Origin: Apoda limacodes
Taxonomy: Eukaryota; Arthropoda; Insecta; Lepidoptera; Limacodidae
Assembly: GCA_946406115.1 (NCBI GenBank)
Contig: OX291545.1
Coordinates: 5,332,001 to 5,396,000 of the forward strand
Reading direction: 5' to 3'
DNA: 64,000 bases
The notes beneath the pieces were generated by a model. The model had not been told where the DNA came from. It ran no database searches and was given only the letters and a program-made list of their open reading frames with translations. Position numbers and translations under genes: made by a program. Below, one piece after another: positions 31,963-42,955 of this stretch (the first letter of the stretch is position 1; every line of letters begins with the position of its first letter).

Positions 31963-32800
31963 CATTTTGGGCACTTGTGGCAAGACGCTAATTTAGATGA
32001 ATACCTCATCAATTTTAATAATTTTTCATCGATTATTTTTGTTTTTTTAAAAAAAATAATTTATTTAGTATCAGGTATTTGTTTTTTTGTTTAATTTGTA
32101 TTTAAATAACTTATAATTTTTAAAGCTTTTGTTTTAATTTAGTATACTTAATTTAATAATATTATTTATTGGTAAAAGGCCATTCATTCATTACGTAAGA
32201 CAATGTTCGCTAGTTTTTGACCCCCTCCCCCCCTATTTAATATTTATTACGTAAGAATCAGCTACCAACAGACTCAGTCTGGCTGTGCACTTGTGCAGCT
32301 AGGTAATGCTACCAACAGACTCAGTCTGGCTGTGCACTTGTGCATCTAGGTAATGCTACCAACAGACTCAGTCTGGCTGTGCACTTGTGCAGCTAGGTAA
32401 TGCTACCAACAGACTCAGTCTGGCTGTGCACTTGTGCAGCTAGGTAATGCTACCAACAGACTCAGTCTGGTTGTGCACTTGTGCAGCTAGGTAATGCTGC
32501 CAACATTTTGGGCACTTGTGGCAAGACGCTAATTTAGATGAATACCTCATCAATTTTAATAATTTTTCATCGATTATTTTTGTTTTTTTAAAAAAAAATA
32601 ATTTATTTAGTATCAGGTATTTGTTTTTTTGTTTAATTTGTATTTAAATAACTTATAATTTTTAAAGCTTTTGTTTTAATTTAGTATACTTAATTTAATA
32701 ATATTATTTATTGGTAAGGGGCCATTCATTCATTACGTAAGACAATGTTCGCTAGTTTTTGACCCCCTCCCCCCCTATTTAATATTTATTACGTAAGAAT
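31963..32800 (+). repeat. tandem duplication of array plus flank (541-bp period)
   Basis: 31963-32259 (AACATTTTGGGCACTTGTGG through TTATTACGTAAGAATC) is repeated at 32504-32800. Between them is satellite array 2. The junction at 32259/32260 joins AAGAATC to AGCTACCAAC, mid-unit. The duplicated flank includes the left end of the Harbinger-like element, so that element was present before the duplication. Confidence 0.92.
32269..32503 (+). repeat. 47-bp satellite, array 2 (5 units)
   Basis: Units start at 32269, 32316, 32363, 32410 and 32457. The last unit has GTCTGGTTGTG where the others have GTCTGGCTGTG. The continuation after the last unit is identical to that after array 1. Confidence 0.95.
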
Positions 32801-33486
32801 CTATAGGAAAAAATTAATACACGTTTGGTTTGTTTTGATGTTTATTTTTTATAGTAACAATTTTTAGAAATAATTTGTACTTACAAAGGTACTAATAATT
32901 TTTAATTTCTGGTGGTAACAAACTTTGGTTTAATCATTCATCTTTACTTTCATAACATTTTCAGTCCAGGAGCTCAAAACCTACTTGGAAAGTGGATCTG
33001 CCACTGGAAAATCTCTAATAACAGGTGTTGCTTCTAGTTCGTTATGCAGGATTGTGACGTCATCGACGTCCACCCATTCCACATCAGCTCCGATGCGGCA
33101 CAAAACTTCTTTGCCTCGCCTTAAATATATGGCTAAAGATCTTTCTTTTACAATATTTTAAATACGGCCATGAAGTTTTTTGTGAAGTTGCGCTGCCTTT
33201 TTCTACGCAAAGTATTAAGAGCATACTAAACTAAACAAATTCTTTCTATGAGCGCGTCTTGTATTGATGGAGAGTAAAGAGACAGTCTTGAATGAGGCCT
33301 CAACCTTCATGTTCAATAATTGTCGCTCAAAGTATAATTTTTTCAAAGTATAATTTTAACTGCGCATTTTTGTGATCTTACGTAAGAACTATCGCGACTC
33401 CCTCCCACCCTCTTGTAAGAAAAAATAAGACATGGTCAACCCCCCCTCCACCCCTAAATTGTCTTACGTAATAAATGAATGGCCCC
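32718..33486. mobile_element. Harbinger-like DNA transposon, non-autonomous, 769 bp
   Basis: The left end GGGGCCATTCATTCATTACG and the right end, complemented, GGGGCCATTCATTTATTACG pair over about 30 bp (continuing TAAGACAAT). Both ends are followed by C-rich text (CCCCCTCC). TAA sits immediately outside each end (32715-32717 and 33487-33489), a 3-bp target duplication as made by PIF/Harbinger elements. No DDE transposase was seen; only a 56-codon remnant (32981-33151, minus) is open. A truncated left end occurs at 32176-32259 through the local duplication. Confidence 0.78.
32981..33151 (-). pseudogene. 56-codon open remnant inside the Harbinger-like element
   Basis: The minus-strand frame contains LAIYLRRGKEVLCRIGADVE, then WVDVDDVTILHNELEATPV, then IRDFPVADPLSK and TAG. 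Composition is protein-like (mixed hydrophobic and acidic, clean stop), unlike random AT-rich frames nearby. I do not recognise it: it shows no DDE motif that I can place. It may be the end of a transposon second ORF or of a captured host gene. No start codon is evident. Confidence 0.45.
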
Positions 33487-33557
33487 TAACGCTTACAAGT
33501 CACGAAACACATTATCAAAAGGCTTCACGTATGACGTGATTTTGAACCAGTTGAGGC

Positions 33558-33641
33558 TCAGCAAAGTAACGTGATATTATGATGATCAGCAAAGTGACGT
33601 GATATTATGATGATTAGCAAAGTGACGTGATATTATGATGA
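33558..33641. repeat. 28-bp tandem repeat, three units
   Basis: TCAGCAAAGTGACGTGATAT plus TATGATGA repeats at 33558, 33586 and 33614 with one or two substitutions per unit. Each unit contains a TGACGTGA or TAACGTGA word resembling a CREB/bZIP site. Confidence 0.9.
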
Positions 33642-33649
33642 TCAGCACA

Positions 33650-35129
33650 TCTGCGAAGATTCCCGATTTTTCGTACATATCGAGCTGGCATTTTCTGACT
33701 TGCTCAGACTATTATATTTCTTTATGAAACCTTATAAAATAGCAAATTACAATTAAGTACTATAAGAAGAGATGTTTTAATTATTATTCAACATCATATA
33801 AGCACTTTCATTATGTCCGGCTGAGATATTTATTTTTTAGTGTTTATATCTATGTTGATTTATAAAATACTATGATGTTGAAATTATTTGTTGCTTTTAT
33901 TGTAAATTTGAATTATTCTGCTCCATAAAAGAAAAATATTAATAACTCGACCACTCAGACCAACTGAACGAAAAAGAAAATGATTTATTAGTTAAAAAAT
34001 TGTTATATTTCTACATTATTTTCATTCATTACGACCTAATTCAATATACTCTTTAACAACTGTTGAAAAACTAGATTTAATTGAAGTATTTAAATTTTTA
34101 TTAAGTTAATCACAAATTACCTAATAAGTTATACTAACTTTATTATTTTTCTACACTGGTAATATATTTTTATTTTTTCTTTCAAATGAGATTATTTCAA
34201 TCCTTCGTGGGCCTGGATATAAGTTATCGAGAGTGTAAGTAGATACATTCGTACCGGTATCGGAGTAAGAAGTGTCCGCCCGAGTGTCGCACGCAGGTGT
34301 AGCAGTAACGTTATCTCGATAAGGGTCTACGTATTGCTGGTTACCAGCTACAATACAGACCCTTCCCAATTTACCAATAAGCTTTTTATCCTATCATAAA
34401 TAGACATGTGCACATTTATTAGTATCTATCTGTATTACATATTTGCTTTTGTGGAATTGTAAACGTAGTCGGAGTGTTATGAAAAAAGTATATTTCTCTG
34501 TTACACGTTGCTATATTTAAATATATATTTTTATTTTCATCATCTAACATTAAAAATATATAAATGATAACGAGATGGTGGTGAAGAATTAACTTCGTAG
34601 TGTAACTACTAGGGGGCCTAAAAAACAGATATAAACTCGAACCTTTACTAAGTCTATATATGTAATTTCAGGAATATTTGTGGATAGCACAAAAAATAAG
34701 CTAAATTGTGTTAAATGACATTCATTCACACAGACACAGCCATAACATTGTCAAGAGAACACGCCTCATGATAAGCACGACTCGAAGAGCAGGACACATT
34801 TAACACCACTGAACCATTTACAGAGGGTGGCCAAATTATTATACTAAAACATAATATTACGTTTATGTAAATGTTATCCAATTTCTTACAACAAACTATG
34901 CATTATGCTATTTTATGTTACTAAAGTGCACTAATGACAACATTAAACATAAAAGAATATAGTTTTTTGCCACATTGAATCATTATTAAATTTAATTTAA
35001 ATTCGCTTATATTTTGTAAAATTCCTGCGGCAGTTTAAGTACTTTTAATCGTGCTATGCTCAACATGCGTATTTTCACCTTTTAAAATAGCGCTGAGATG
35101 TTTCACTAAATTCTAACGATATTATTTAT
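33650..35129. other. AT-rich stretch, one unexplained open frame
   Basis: Mostly AT-rich without motifs. On the minus strand, 34369-34151 reads GRVCIVAGNQQYVDPYRDN, then ATPACDTRADTSYSDTGT and LDNLYPGPRRIEIISF. It has a protein-like composition, but I cannot match it to any family. It could be an exon, a retroelement fragment or chance. Confidence 0.3.
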
Positions 35130-36353
35130 TTATTTATTTAACACTTATAGCACATTTAAAAACTATTACAATATTGTATTAACCTATAAAATTGTATGCA
35201 CTAAGGCGGAATTATCACATAATGCGATTTCTTCCAGCCAACCTTAGGGAGTTTCCAAAGGCTTATTAAATTAAATTTATGTAGGTAGAGTCAAAATAAA
35301 AAGAAAAAAATAATACATAATATGAAGAATAAATTTACTAAATAAACATACATATATAAACTTTTTTTTATAAATATATATAACAACATATAATATCATA
35401 TACATACAAATATAAGTACAAATTGGTAGTTAGAGATTTGTGATCATATCATTAAGTTGGCAATGATTCGAGAAAAAGGGATTTCAGTTTGATTTTGAAA
35501 ATGTTAATAGTCTATGACAAACGAATATCCGATGGTAAATTGTTCCACAGTAATGCTGCTTTTACAGCAAACGAATTTCCATAAAAAGTAGTGGAGTGAG
35601 ACGGTATTATTAGTGTTCGTTCTACCTTTGACCTAAGTGACATACTTTGTGACGAATTTTGTAGACGTTTGAGTGAGTGTAATGAAGCAAACATTTTTTT
35701 AGCAAACATTTTTTTACTAAGTGCATTTACCTGTGGGCACCATACCGAGGTTCTTTACCTTTTCAACATAAGGAATTTGTACACTATTGTATGCAATCTG
35801 TGCTACTTTATCTATGTCCAGGTTGGCCATCTGACGTTTGCTGCCTACTATTATAGCCTGGGATTTGCTGGGGTTAAGAATCAGTCCAAAAGACTTTGCC
35901 CAATCTGATATAATTTCAAGGTTATGATTAATGATATAGCATTGTCAATTTGGTCTAATGTTGCACCTGTATATAATTGGAGATCATCAGCATATAAGTG
36001 AAATTGTGTAGTAAGCCAATGAATTTATAAAAAGAGAGAACAGCGAAGGCGACAGAACTCCTCCTTGTGGAACACCAGCACGCACAAAAAACCAATCTGA
36101 GGAGCCAGTCAGTGCGTATGGATTGTTGGCGATCATATAAATAGGATTTAAACAACATGGTCACTGCCGGAGATATGTTAAGGGAACGTAATACACAGAG
36201 TAGTATATCAAAGTCAACAGTATTGAAAGCATTGCTGAAGTCGAGTAGAGTTAACACAGTAACACGCTGATTTTCCATGTCATGCCTCACATCATCTGTA
36301 ATTTTCAACAAAACTGATTGAAAAGGGCTGAGAAGGTTATTTGAGAGAAGAAA

Positions 36354-37307
36354 TTAACTCAGTTGTTCATGCACTAATCGCTGAAGCACTTTAGAAAGTA
36401 AAGGTAGTATAAATATAGGACAATAGTGAGAAAAAGGAGAGGGATTAGGAATTTTGGGTAGAGGAATAATGAAAGCTTTCTTCCAGTTATTAGGAAAACT
36501 GTTAGTGAGAAGAGAGAGATTTAGAAGATTGGTAATGTGAGGAAGGAGTACATTAATTATAGGAAGGATCATAAATAGGCTTACATTGTTGTTACCAGTT
36601 GCTTTACTACCTAAGCTGCGTATCGCACGCTCAACATCACGGCCAGTGACCATTTTGAACCCAAATTCATTAAAGTCAGGACGCGGCAGACCAAAGACGT
36701 CAGCTAAAGTTTCCTTTTTAGTTGTGTCATTTATTGTGAAAGGTGGAGAGGAAAAATGTTTATTAAGTGAGTTGAGATTATAATTAATAGAAGAACGGTC
36801 TGGAGATTTGCCGATGCCCAAAGACTTGAGGAATCTCCATAAATTACACAGATTTCTTAAACTTTTATAGAGGTCCAGGTTGCAGTCAGTTGAGTTAAGT
36901 TTAAATTTGGCTCTAGCACGGTCACGCTTTGCCTTTAGTACTTTGATATCGTCTGTAAGCCATGGGGCTGGTAGGTGACGGATTTTTACAGGTCGCAAAG
37001 GAGCCTGCTTATCAAATAACGAGATCAAAAGACAGTTAAACTTCTCAACTCTGTCGTCAATATTATGAACATCATTTAAAACCGACCAGTTAACTGTGTT
37101 AGCGTCCTCACTCAGACGTTGCAAATAATCGATTCTGTTAAAGTTACGCTGAAGAATAGTACGCTTTTTAGGTTTTGGAGGTCTCGAAAGAAAAATCTCT
37201 CTTGTACGAAAGAAAAATAAGGTCATGATAAGAAAAACAGTCAGCTGGGATTTGACCAAAAAATGAATAAGATTAGGATTAGAGACAATAATTAAGTCAA
37301 GAATCAC
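36354..37307 (-). pseudogene. LINE ORF2 linker and RT fingers
   Basis: 317 codons are open from the endonuclease-RT linker into the RT fingers: KRTILQRNFNRIDYLQRLSE, VKIRHLPAPWLTDDIKVL, GRDVERAIRSLGSKATGNN, SFPNNWKKAFIIPLPKI and ending FILPLLSKVLQRLVHEQLS. In related RTs this last region precedes motif A. A frameshift separates it from the motif A block at 36311-35955 (VLTLLDFSNAFNTVDF). Confidence 0.8.
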
Positions 37308-37656
37308 TAGTGGGTAAAGAGTTTGGAGGATAATGGGTGGCTTTTAATCGTGGTATATAAACTTTGGACGAAACTAGAGATGAAAGGTATTGAGAACGAT
37401 GGTCAGATTTGATGAGACATGTGTTGAAATCACCCATAATTATAGTGTTGTCACACAGTGGCGTAAAATCTTCTAGAAGCTTTTCAAAAGAGTTAAAATA
37501 GTTAACTGTGAGAGAAGGGCTGTAAAATACTCCTAGGAGAATTCTACTGTGCTTAAGAAAGATTTCCAGGAATAGATGCTCAGAGGTACCTGTATATTCT
37601 GATGGTGATTTGTTTACAATCTTAAAAGAAATATTATTACGTAGATAGATGGCCAC
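37297..37656 (-). pseudogene. LINE APE-type endonuclease fragment
   Basis: 119 codons: AIYLRNNISFKIVNKSPSE, HLFLEIFLKHSRILLGVFYS, PSLTVNYFNSFEKLLEDF, NTIIMGDFNTCLIKSDHRSQ. It contains the GDFN Asp/Asn signature. In active elements this enzyme nicks the target. The N-terminal catalytic Glu part lies beyond a frame break upstream. Confidence 0.8.
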
Positions 37657-37809
37657 ACCACCTCCACCTTAATTTTGGGCGATCATTTCTAATTAGTTGA
37701 TATCCAGGAAGTGGATAGAAGGCTGATTGAAGAGATGGCTTGAGCCATGACTCTGAGATCAGGATGGCATGATATAACAGGATGACATTATATTAGTTTT
37801 CATTTACCA

Positions 37810-38365
37810 CCTGATTTCCCGGCCTTTCAAAGATACAAGCACTACACGCACTCGGTTGATAACGAGCGAGTACTGAGGGCCGTTATCAAGGGAGTTCCCA
37901 AAGAATTCTCAGAGGTCACAGTCAAGGATGACTCCCAGTGAGGGAAGTACACAGGATGTACAACGGCATAAATAAGTCAGATTGCTACGACATGATACTC
38001 GTAGTACTCGAGTAAACAAAATAAGACAAAGCCATCTTTAACATTAAAGATGTGTGCAGCCTCAAAGGGGTCCGGGTTGAAACTCCGCATAAGCGGTCCT
38101 CCCCCGGGCAATGTCACAGGTACCAACTAGGTATATGGCCACTCACAGCGCAACTGCCCACGCAGGCCGCGCTGCGTAAAATGCCTGCACGATCACGCTA
38201 CTGCGGATTGTGATCGCATCCGCGACAACGTAAGTGACCCGGTCGCTTGCGTTCTATGTCAGAGCGAAGGCCATCCCACGAACTACCGTCAAAGTACGCG
38301 AAAACCCAAAAAGTCCTCTCCCTGCGGTCAACTCCTGGCGCCAACCTCCTGCGCTTATTGACGCA
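37810..38365 (+). pseudogene. jockey ORF1 (gag-like, zinc knuckles)
   Basis: Broken frames give YKHYTHSVDNERVLRAVIKG, VHRMYNGINKSDCYDMILVV, FNIKDVCSLKGVRVE, then the cysteine region. The first knuckle is CHRYQ...GHSQRNC, with the second Cys now Tyr. The second, CVKCLHDHATADC, is intact (C-x2-C-x3-H-x4-C). The third, CVLCQSEGHPTNY, is partial. ORF1p of jockey binds element RNA. Several stops and frameshifts; inactive. Confidence 0.8.
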
Positions 38366-38719
38366 GGAAAAACTAACCAAACAGACAAACTTCTGTCTAC
38401 ACTCCCTGGGCCCGTCTCAGTCACGGGAATTCCCTACCCCGCCCCCATCATGTCCCGCGCCAAGTGCTCCCGCACTTCTCGCTAACACACGCCTTGCCCC
38501 CTAGCTCCCCTCCGCCTCTCGCCACCCCAAAAACAAACCACTGAATCGACCAAGCAAAAGCTAGATCTGCTCTGTGAGCTATCCTAGAACTTCGACACAT
38601 ACTATGTCGATGCCGTGTTTGCGAAATACGAACGAGCCACCAACCCTAAACAGATGATTAAATTTGTTTCTGAGCATCGCCCGTTCTTTGAAGGCGTTAC
38701 CCAAATCATAAAAATCAAA

Positions 38720-39756
38720 ATGGATTGCACAACCACGCGCGAAAAACCTCGCTCCGTCTCCATCGGCTACTTTAATGCCAATGGTCTCGGCAACCAAATG
38801 AAGGAATTGTCAGAATTCCTCTCAACCCATAAACCAGACATCTTGCTAATCCAGAAAACTTTCCTTAAACCCGTCATCCGCGCCCCTTCGATTCCGTGAT
38901 GTCAGAACTGCCTCTTCTCTCGGAGGCAATCGCATCTATTGCAGACGCTCCCTGCAATGCTCACCCATCGATCCTCCGTCCCTTGCGATCTTAGAAGCAT
39001 CCGTTTGCCGCATAGCGATGATCAGCCGGTCATCATTGCATTGGTTTATATCCTCCCCTCAAAAGACTTGCCCGAAAGCGACCTTCAGTCAGACTCTTAA
39101 ATTTCCTTGCCGTCATCCTTGCCGGCGATCTAAATTGCAAGCACCGTCGATGGAACTCTTCAGTCACTTTACGGAGAGGCAGACTGCTCGACCAACGTCC
39201 ACCTACTTTCCCCATGCCGCCCGCTGCAGCCCTGACGTGCTCGACATAGCATTTCTAAAGAGTGTAAGGCTTTCGCTCTATAGAGGTGCTTGACGAACTT
39301 GACTTGGACCACCGCCCTGTCCTCCGATTAGGTTCCTCATCTGACACTCCTCCGATAAATACTAGGACAAATTCGAGCAATTATTCAAAAATCCCAGCTC
39401 GCCACATCTTGACCGCTTTCCCGACAATATCTTATCCTCGAACGATAAAAACGTGACCATTGACTAACTCACTAGCTACCTGACCACCACCGTTGGCGAG
39501 TACTCAAGACAAGTGCCGGTTGGTGACTACCATCACATAATCCTGTCTCAGCACATCAGGTCGCTAATGACTGAGCGTTACGCAGCTCACCGAAGACGCG
39601 ATCGCGCTCCCTCCGCCGAAAACAGCGCCGTGTAAGATCCGCTGTAGGTGAGCTTCGCACACAACGTTTCGGTGATCTGATGGAGACTATCTCTTCTTCT
39701 CACCAGCCTTATTGGCGCCTAGCCAGAGCGTTGAAATCAGACACATTTCAAAGTCA
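38720..39756 (+). pseudogene. jockey ORF2 start: endonuclease and linker
   Basis: Met at 38720 gives MDCTTTREKPRSVSIGYFNA, then KPDILLIQKTFLKPVIRAP. Active relatives have QET; here the Glu of the APE endonuclease is Lys (QKT). The frame stops near 38899. Later pieces include LDLDHRPVLRLG (the DH motif) at about 39298 and SAVGELRTQRFGDLMETISS at about 39640. Interrupted at 39757 by the nested LINE. Confidence 0.78.
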
Positions 39757-41632
39757 AAGTCAAAATGTTTTATTCAAATAAGGATTTTACAATCACTTTT
39801 GAATCGTCAAAGTTAAGAAATATTATTTTTTGAACCCTCTCACCCTCCCTCCGGTTCACAATGTTATTGATTGAATCCGGCAAGAAACTCGATAGATACT
39901 CTTTTAAAAAAATCATAAAAACTAAAAATACAATGAATGTTTTAATTAAAAAATTTAAGCTGTAGAATTTCATATTATTTCCATTTTAATTTGGTTTACC
40001 TATGCATCCTGTAAATGAGCATCTTCAGTCCCAAGGATTTTTATCATTAACATAGTCTGAAATATTGTAGTATGCTTTTTTACAAAGTATTTGTTTGATA
40101 AAAGATTTAAATTTACTTTTTGATAGCTTTTGAATATTATTGGGAACTTTGTTGTAAAAGTGTATACATTGCCCCATAAAAGAGTTATTTATTTTGTATA
40201 GACGTGTATCATGCACCAACAGCTTATTTTTACTTCTAGTATTTACTTTGTGAACGTCACTTTTTTTGCTGAAACTATTGATATTTTTATGTACATATAA
40301 AAGATTTTCATATATGTACTGCGACGCTAAAGTTAAAATATTTACTTCCCTAAACCTATCCCTCAGAGATATCCTAGATCCTAATTTATAAATAGCACAA
40401 ATTTCTCTTTTTTGTAACAAAAATATTGTATTAACATCACCAGCGCTACCCTACATATGTCATTAAACTATGGAAATAGCTAAAATATACTATTTTTGCA
40501 GTATCGACATCGGTCAATTGTCTTATTTTCTTGATCGCATACACAGCAGAGCTAAGTTTTTTGGCTAGGTTATGAATATGAGGACCCCATTGAAGTTTGG
40601 AGTCCAGTGTTATGCCAAGAAAGACTATCGAATTAACAAGTTCTAATTGCTCGCCATTAACATTAATACATGTCTGTATCTGACTAACATTTGGTAATGT
40701 AACTTTAACACATTTGGTTTTTTTTTCATTTAGTAACAAATTATTAGCGTTAAACCAATTTACAATTTTAGAAGGCCCTGAGGGACTCCAATAGTGACTG
40801 CTGATCCCGGAGATATTTCACCGTTGACATCTATTTTCTGTACTCATGTAGGAGGTCAAAAGGTCGAGAGCTGTGCCTCTAATACCATAGTGATGTAGCT
40901 TCCTGATGAGATTTTCATGTTTCACAGTCAAATGCTTTAGATAAATCACAAAACACTCCAATAGCATCATGCGAATCCTCCCAGGCGTTAAATATATTTT
41001 TTAATAGTGCCACTCCTGCATCGGTTGTGGAACGGCCTTTCATAAAGCCAAACTGTTTAATACTAAGTAGCTCATTAATACAGAAATGGCTTAACATTTG
41101 ACAAAGTATGATTTTTTCAAAAACTTTAATGAGTATAGGTAGTATTGAAATAGGCCGAAAATTATTAGGGTCTGTGGAACTACCTGATTTAAAAAGAGGT
41201 ATAGTTTTTCTTAGTTTCATCTCATCAGGAAACACATCACTATCAACACAACTATTAAAAATTATGGCTAAGGGTTGTGCTATAACATGAATTGTTGAGT
41301 TTATAGTTTTTACAGAAAGTCCCCAAAGGTCTGTGGTGTTTTTTATTTCTAATGTTTTAAATGTATTTATGATATTCGTAGGACTAATGTTTTTAAATAC
41401 AAAGGGAACTTTACATTCAGGAACATTAGTTTTTATTAATTTTTCTGCTAAAATTGGACTTGAGTTAAGATTTTCAGTTGTTTTCAAAGGAATATTGCTA
41501 AAAAAAAATCAAAGGCAACTGCTACCCTTAGAATTTGTTTTTAAACTAGTATTATCTACAATAAACTCAAAGTCCTGACAAGAATTCCTAGCTTTACCAG
41601 TTTCATTATTTATTATGTTCCATGTTGAACTG
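39757..41632 (-). mobile_element. nested LINE (same family as 22215-25012), 5' truncated
   Basis: The 3' end is at 39757-39800, complement of TTATTTGAATAAAACATTTT. On the minus strand from 41632: TWNIINNETGKARNSC-like start, then PILAEKLIKTNVPECKVPFV, NNFRPISILPILIKVFEKI, FGFMKGRSTTDAG and GVFCDLSKAFDC. After MSTENRCQR and GVPQG-like text a deletion joins directly to KIVNWFNANNLLLNEKK (near 40772), then FLGITLDSKLQWGPHIHNLA and, after another gap, RDRFREVNILTLASQYIYEN to DYVNDKNPWD. The deletion removes about 155 bp carrying the FADD motif, so the RT is catalytically dead. Confidence 0.9.
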
Positions 41633-42225
41633 AACTCCCTGCCTCCGCTAGCTCGTCCCAACAACGTTCCCGCGTTCGATGAAGACGAAAAAGTGGACTA
41701 CCTTGCGTCTAGCCTCCAAGCCTAATGTGCCTTAAGCACGCAACCTTTCGATCCCGATCACGAGATCGGATCGGTATTTCAGCGTGAGGTAGACGGTGAA
41801 GTGGAGTGCAAAGCATTTCTGCCACCACAGGATACCCTGCCCATGAACTTCGGACTTCCCTGTCAAATAGGTCATCAAAGTCCTACGACCCCGTAAAGCC
41901 CCCGGCGCGGGCGATATCTTAAAGTGCCTTACTTTTCCCTTTCTCTGTCTACTATCTTCTACTATCTTTTAATATCGAGAATTGCATTTTTCCTTCTCAA
42001 TGGAAAGATGCAATTGTTATAGGCATCTGCTAGCCAGAGAAAGCTCGTGCCGAGCCTTCCTCTTACCACCCTATAAGTTTACTAAAGACCCTTAACTAAA
42101 CGAACGCCATCTCGTCGATCGCCTACGGAACTCTATAGTCTACAAAGGCATCTTAATCGACGAGCAGTTCGGCTTTCGTGCCCAACACTCGTGAGTCCAC
42201 TATGTCCTCCGTATCAGATATTGAA
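41633..42225 (+). pseudogene. jockey ORF2 continuation (RT fingers), decayed
   Basis: NNVPAFDEDEKVDYLASSLQ is followed by a stop, then SVSKPFDPDHE-type text and RKAPGAGDILKCLT. Later comes ILIDEQFGFRAQHS at about 42150. It matches 63110-63650 position by position but with many frameshifts. It ends near 42225. Confidence 0.8.
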
Positions 42226-42955
42226 TAAAACAGAATTGGCTGGCATCTTACTTAAAACACCATTAGTTTAATGTAGTAGATAATGGCTTTAGTTCAAAAA
42301 TATAAAAAATTACATCAGGAGTTCCACAAGTATCTCACCTTGGTCCTATTTTATTTAATTTATACGTGAATGATATCACATAATGCTTTTTACATTCTAC
42401 CCCATTTTTGTTTGCGGATGGTTTGCTAGAATAGTACAATGCAAGGAAGACGTAACTTTACTACAGACTGATCTAGATAGTTAGATCAAATCTTGAATAT
42501 TGTAGTATTGTGTGGCGCCCACATTATTCTACGCACAGCTTAAGAATAGAACGTATTCAAAAGTGATTTTTATGGCATCTGGCCAACTCGGCAAGCGGCT
42601 ACTTGGCTAAGAAAAAGCTGTCTTATATCGAGTGGCTTTCCTATTTTAAGATGGACTCACTAAGAAAACGTACAAATATTTCTGATGCCTTATTTGCTTA
42701 TAAACTCCTAAACAATAAAATAGACTGCCCCCAGTTGCTCCAAAGACTAAACTTTACGATACCAAGTAGATACACTAGAAATGCTGTGTTTCCTTTGTAC
42801 CTCCTTTCAGAAAAACAACGTTAGGGACAAACTCACCGGTTTCTATAATAAGCAATCTCATAAACAATTGTAGCTCTTTCTTGGACATTTCTTTGATACC
42901 CAACGTGAAATTCGTAGAAAAATAAAAGAGAATTTAAATAATATGTAATGTTTTC
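42226..42955 (+). mobile_element. LINE RT fragment (different family)
   Basis: Frames read VVDNGFSSKI, then KITSGVPQVSHLGPILFNLY and VNDIT (motif B; QG changed to QV) and PFLFADGLLE (motif C; FADD changed to FADG). A jump follows to RSNLEYCSIVWRPHYSTHSL and LSYIEWLSYFKMDSLRKRTN, NFTIPSRYTRNAVFPLY. Part of the RT thumb is missing. Both motif changes alone would inactivate it. Confidence 0.75.

Larger units (their letters stand above)
35130..37775 (-). mobile_element. long LINE, minus strand, nearly full length but broken
   Basis: A non-LTR element with its 3' end at a TTTA/AAAT run near 35130. Reading the minus strand: endonuclease start at about 37775 (SESWLKP-like, then GYQLIRNDR), VAIYLRNNISF-type text, LLGVFYSPSLTVNYFNSFEK, NTIIMGDFN at about 37440, a linker with KKRTILQRNFNRIDYLQRL, HLPAPWLTDDIKVLKAKRDR, RT motif A (TLLDFSNAFNTVDFDILL), and a YADD whose frame is shifted near 35985. 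The C-terminus is at 35709-35512 (FAVKAALLWNNLPSDIR). Relatives on the plus strand: 43905-44965 and 48775-50460. Confidence 0.85.
37790..42225 (+). mobile_element. jockey-type LINE split by a nested LINE
   Basis: Plus-strand jockey element with two ORFs. ORF1 (gag-like) decays over 37810-38360, ORF2 starts near 38720, and its endonuclease and linker run to 39756 (YWRLARALKSDT). There a minus-strand LINE is inserted (39757-41632). Jockey resumes at 41633 with PPLARPNNVPAFDEDEKVDY, the same register as the better copy at 63110. It decays through the RT fingers and FGFRAQHS to about 42225, where a different LINE begins. Related jockey fragments: 49055-49350 and 63110-64000. Confidence 0.85.

Noticed and set aside
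31587..32503. Regularly spaced repeats that could suggest a CRISPR array
   Set aside because: Units are contiguous 47-mers with no variable spacers, no cas genes, and the window is eukaryotic; it is a satellite.
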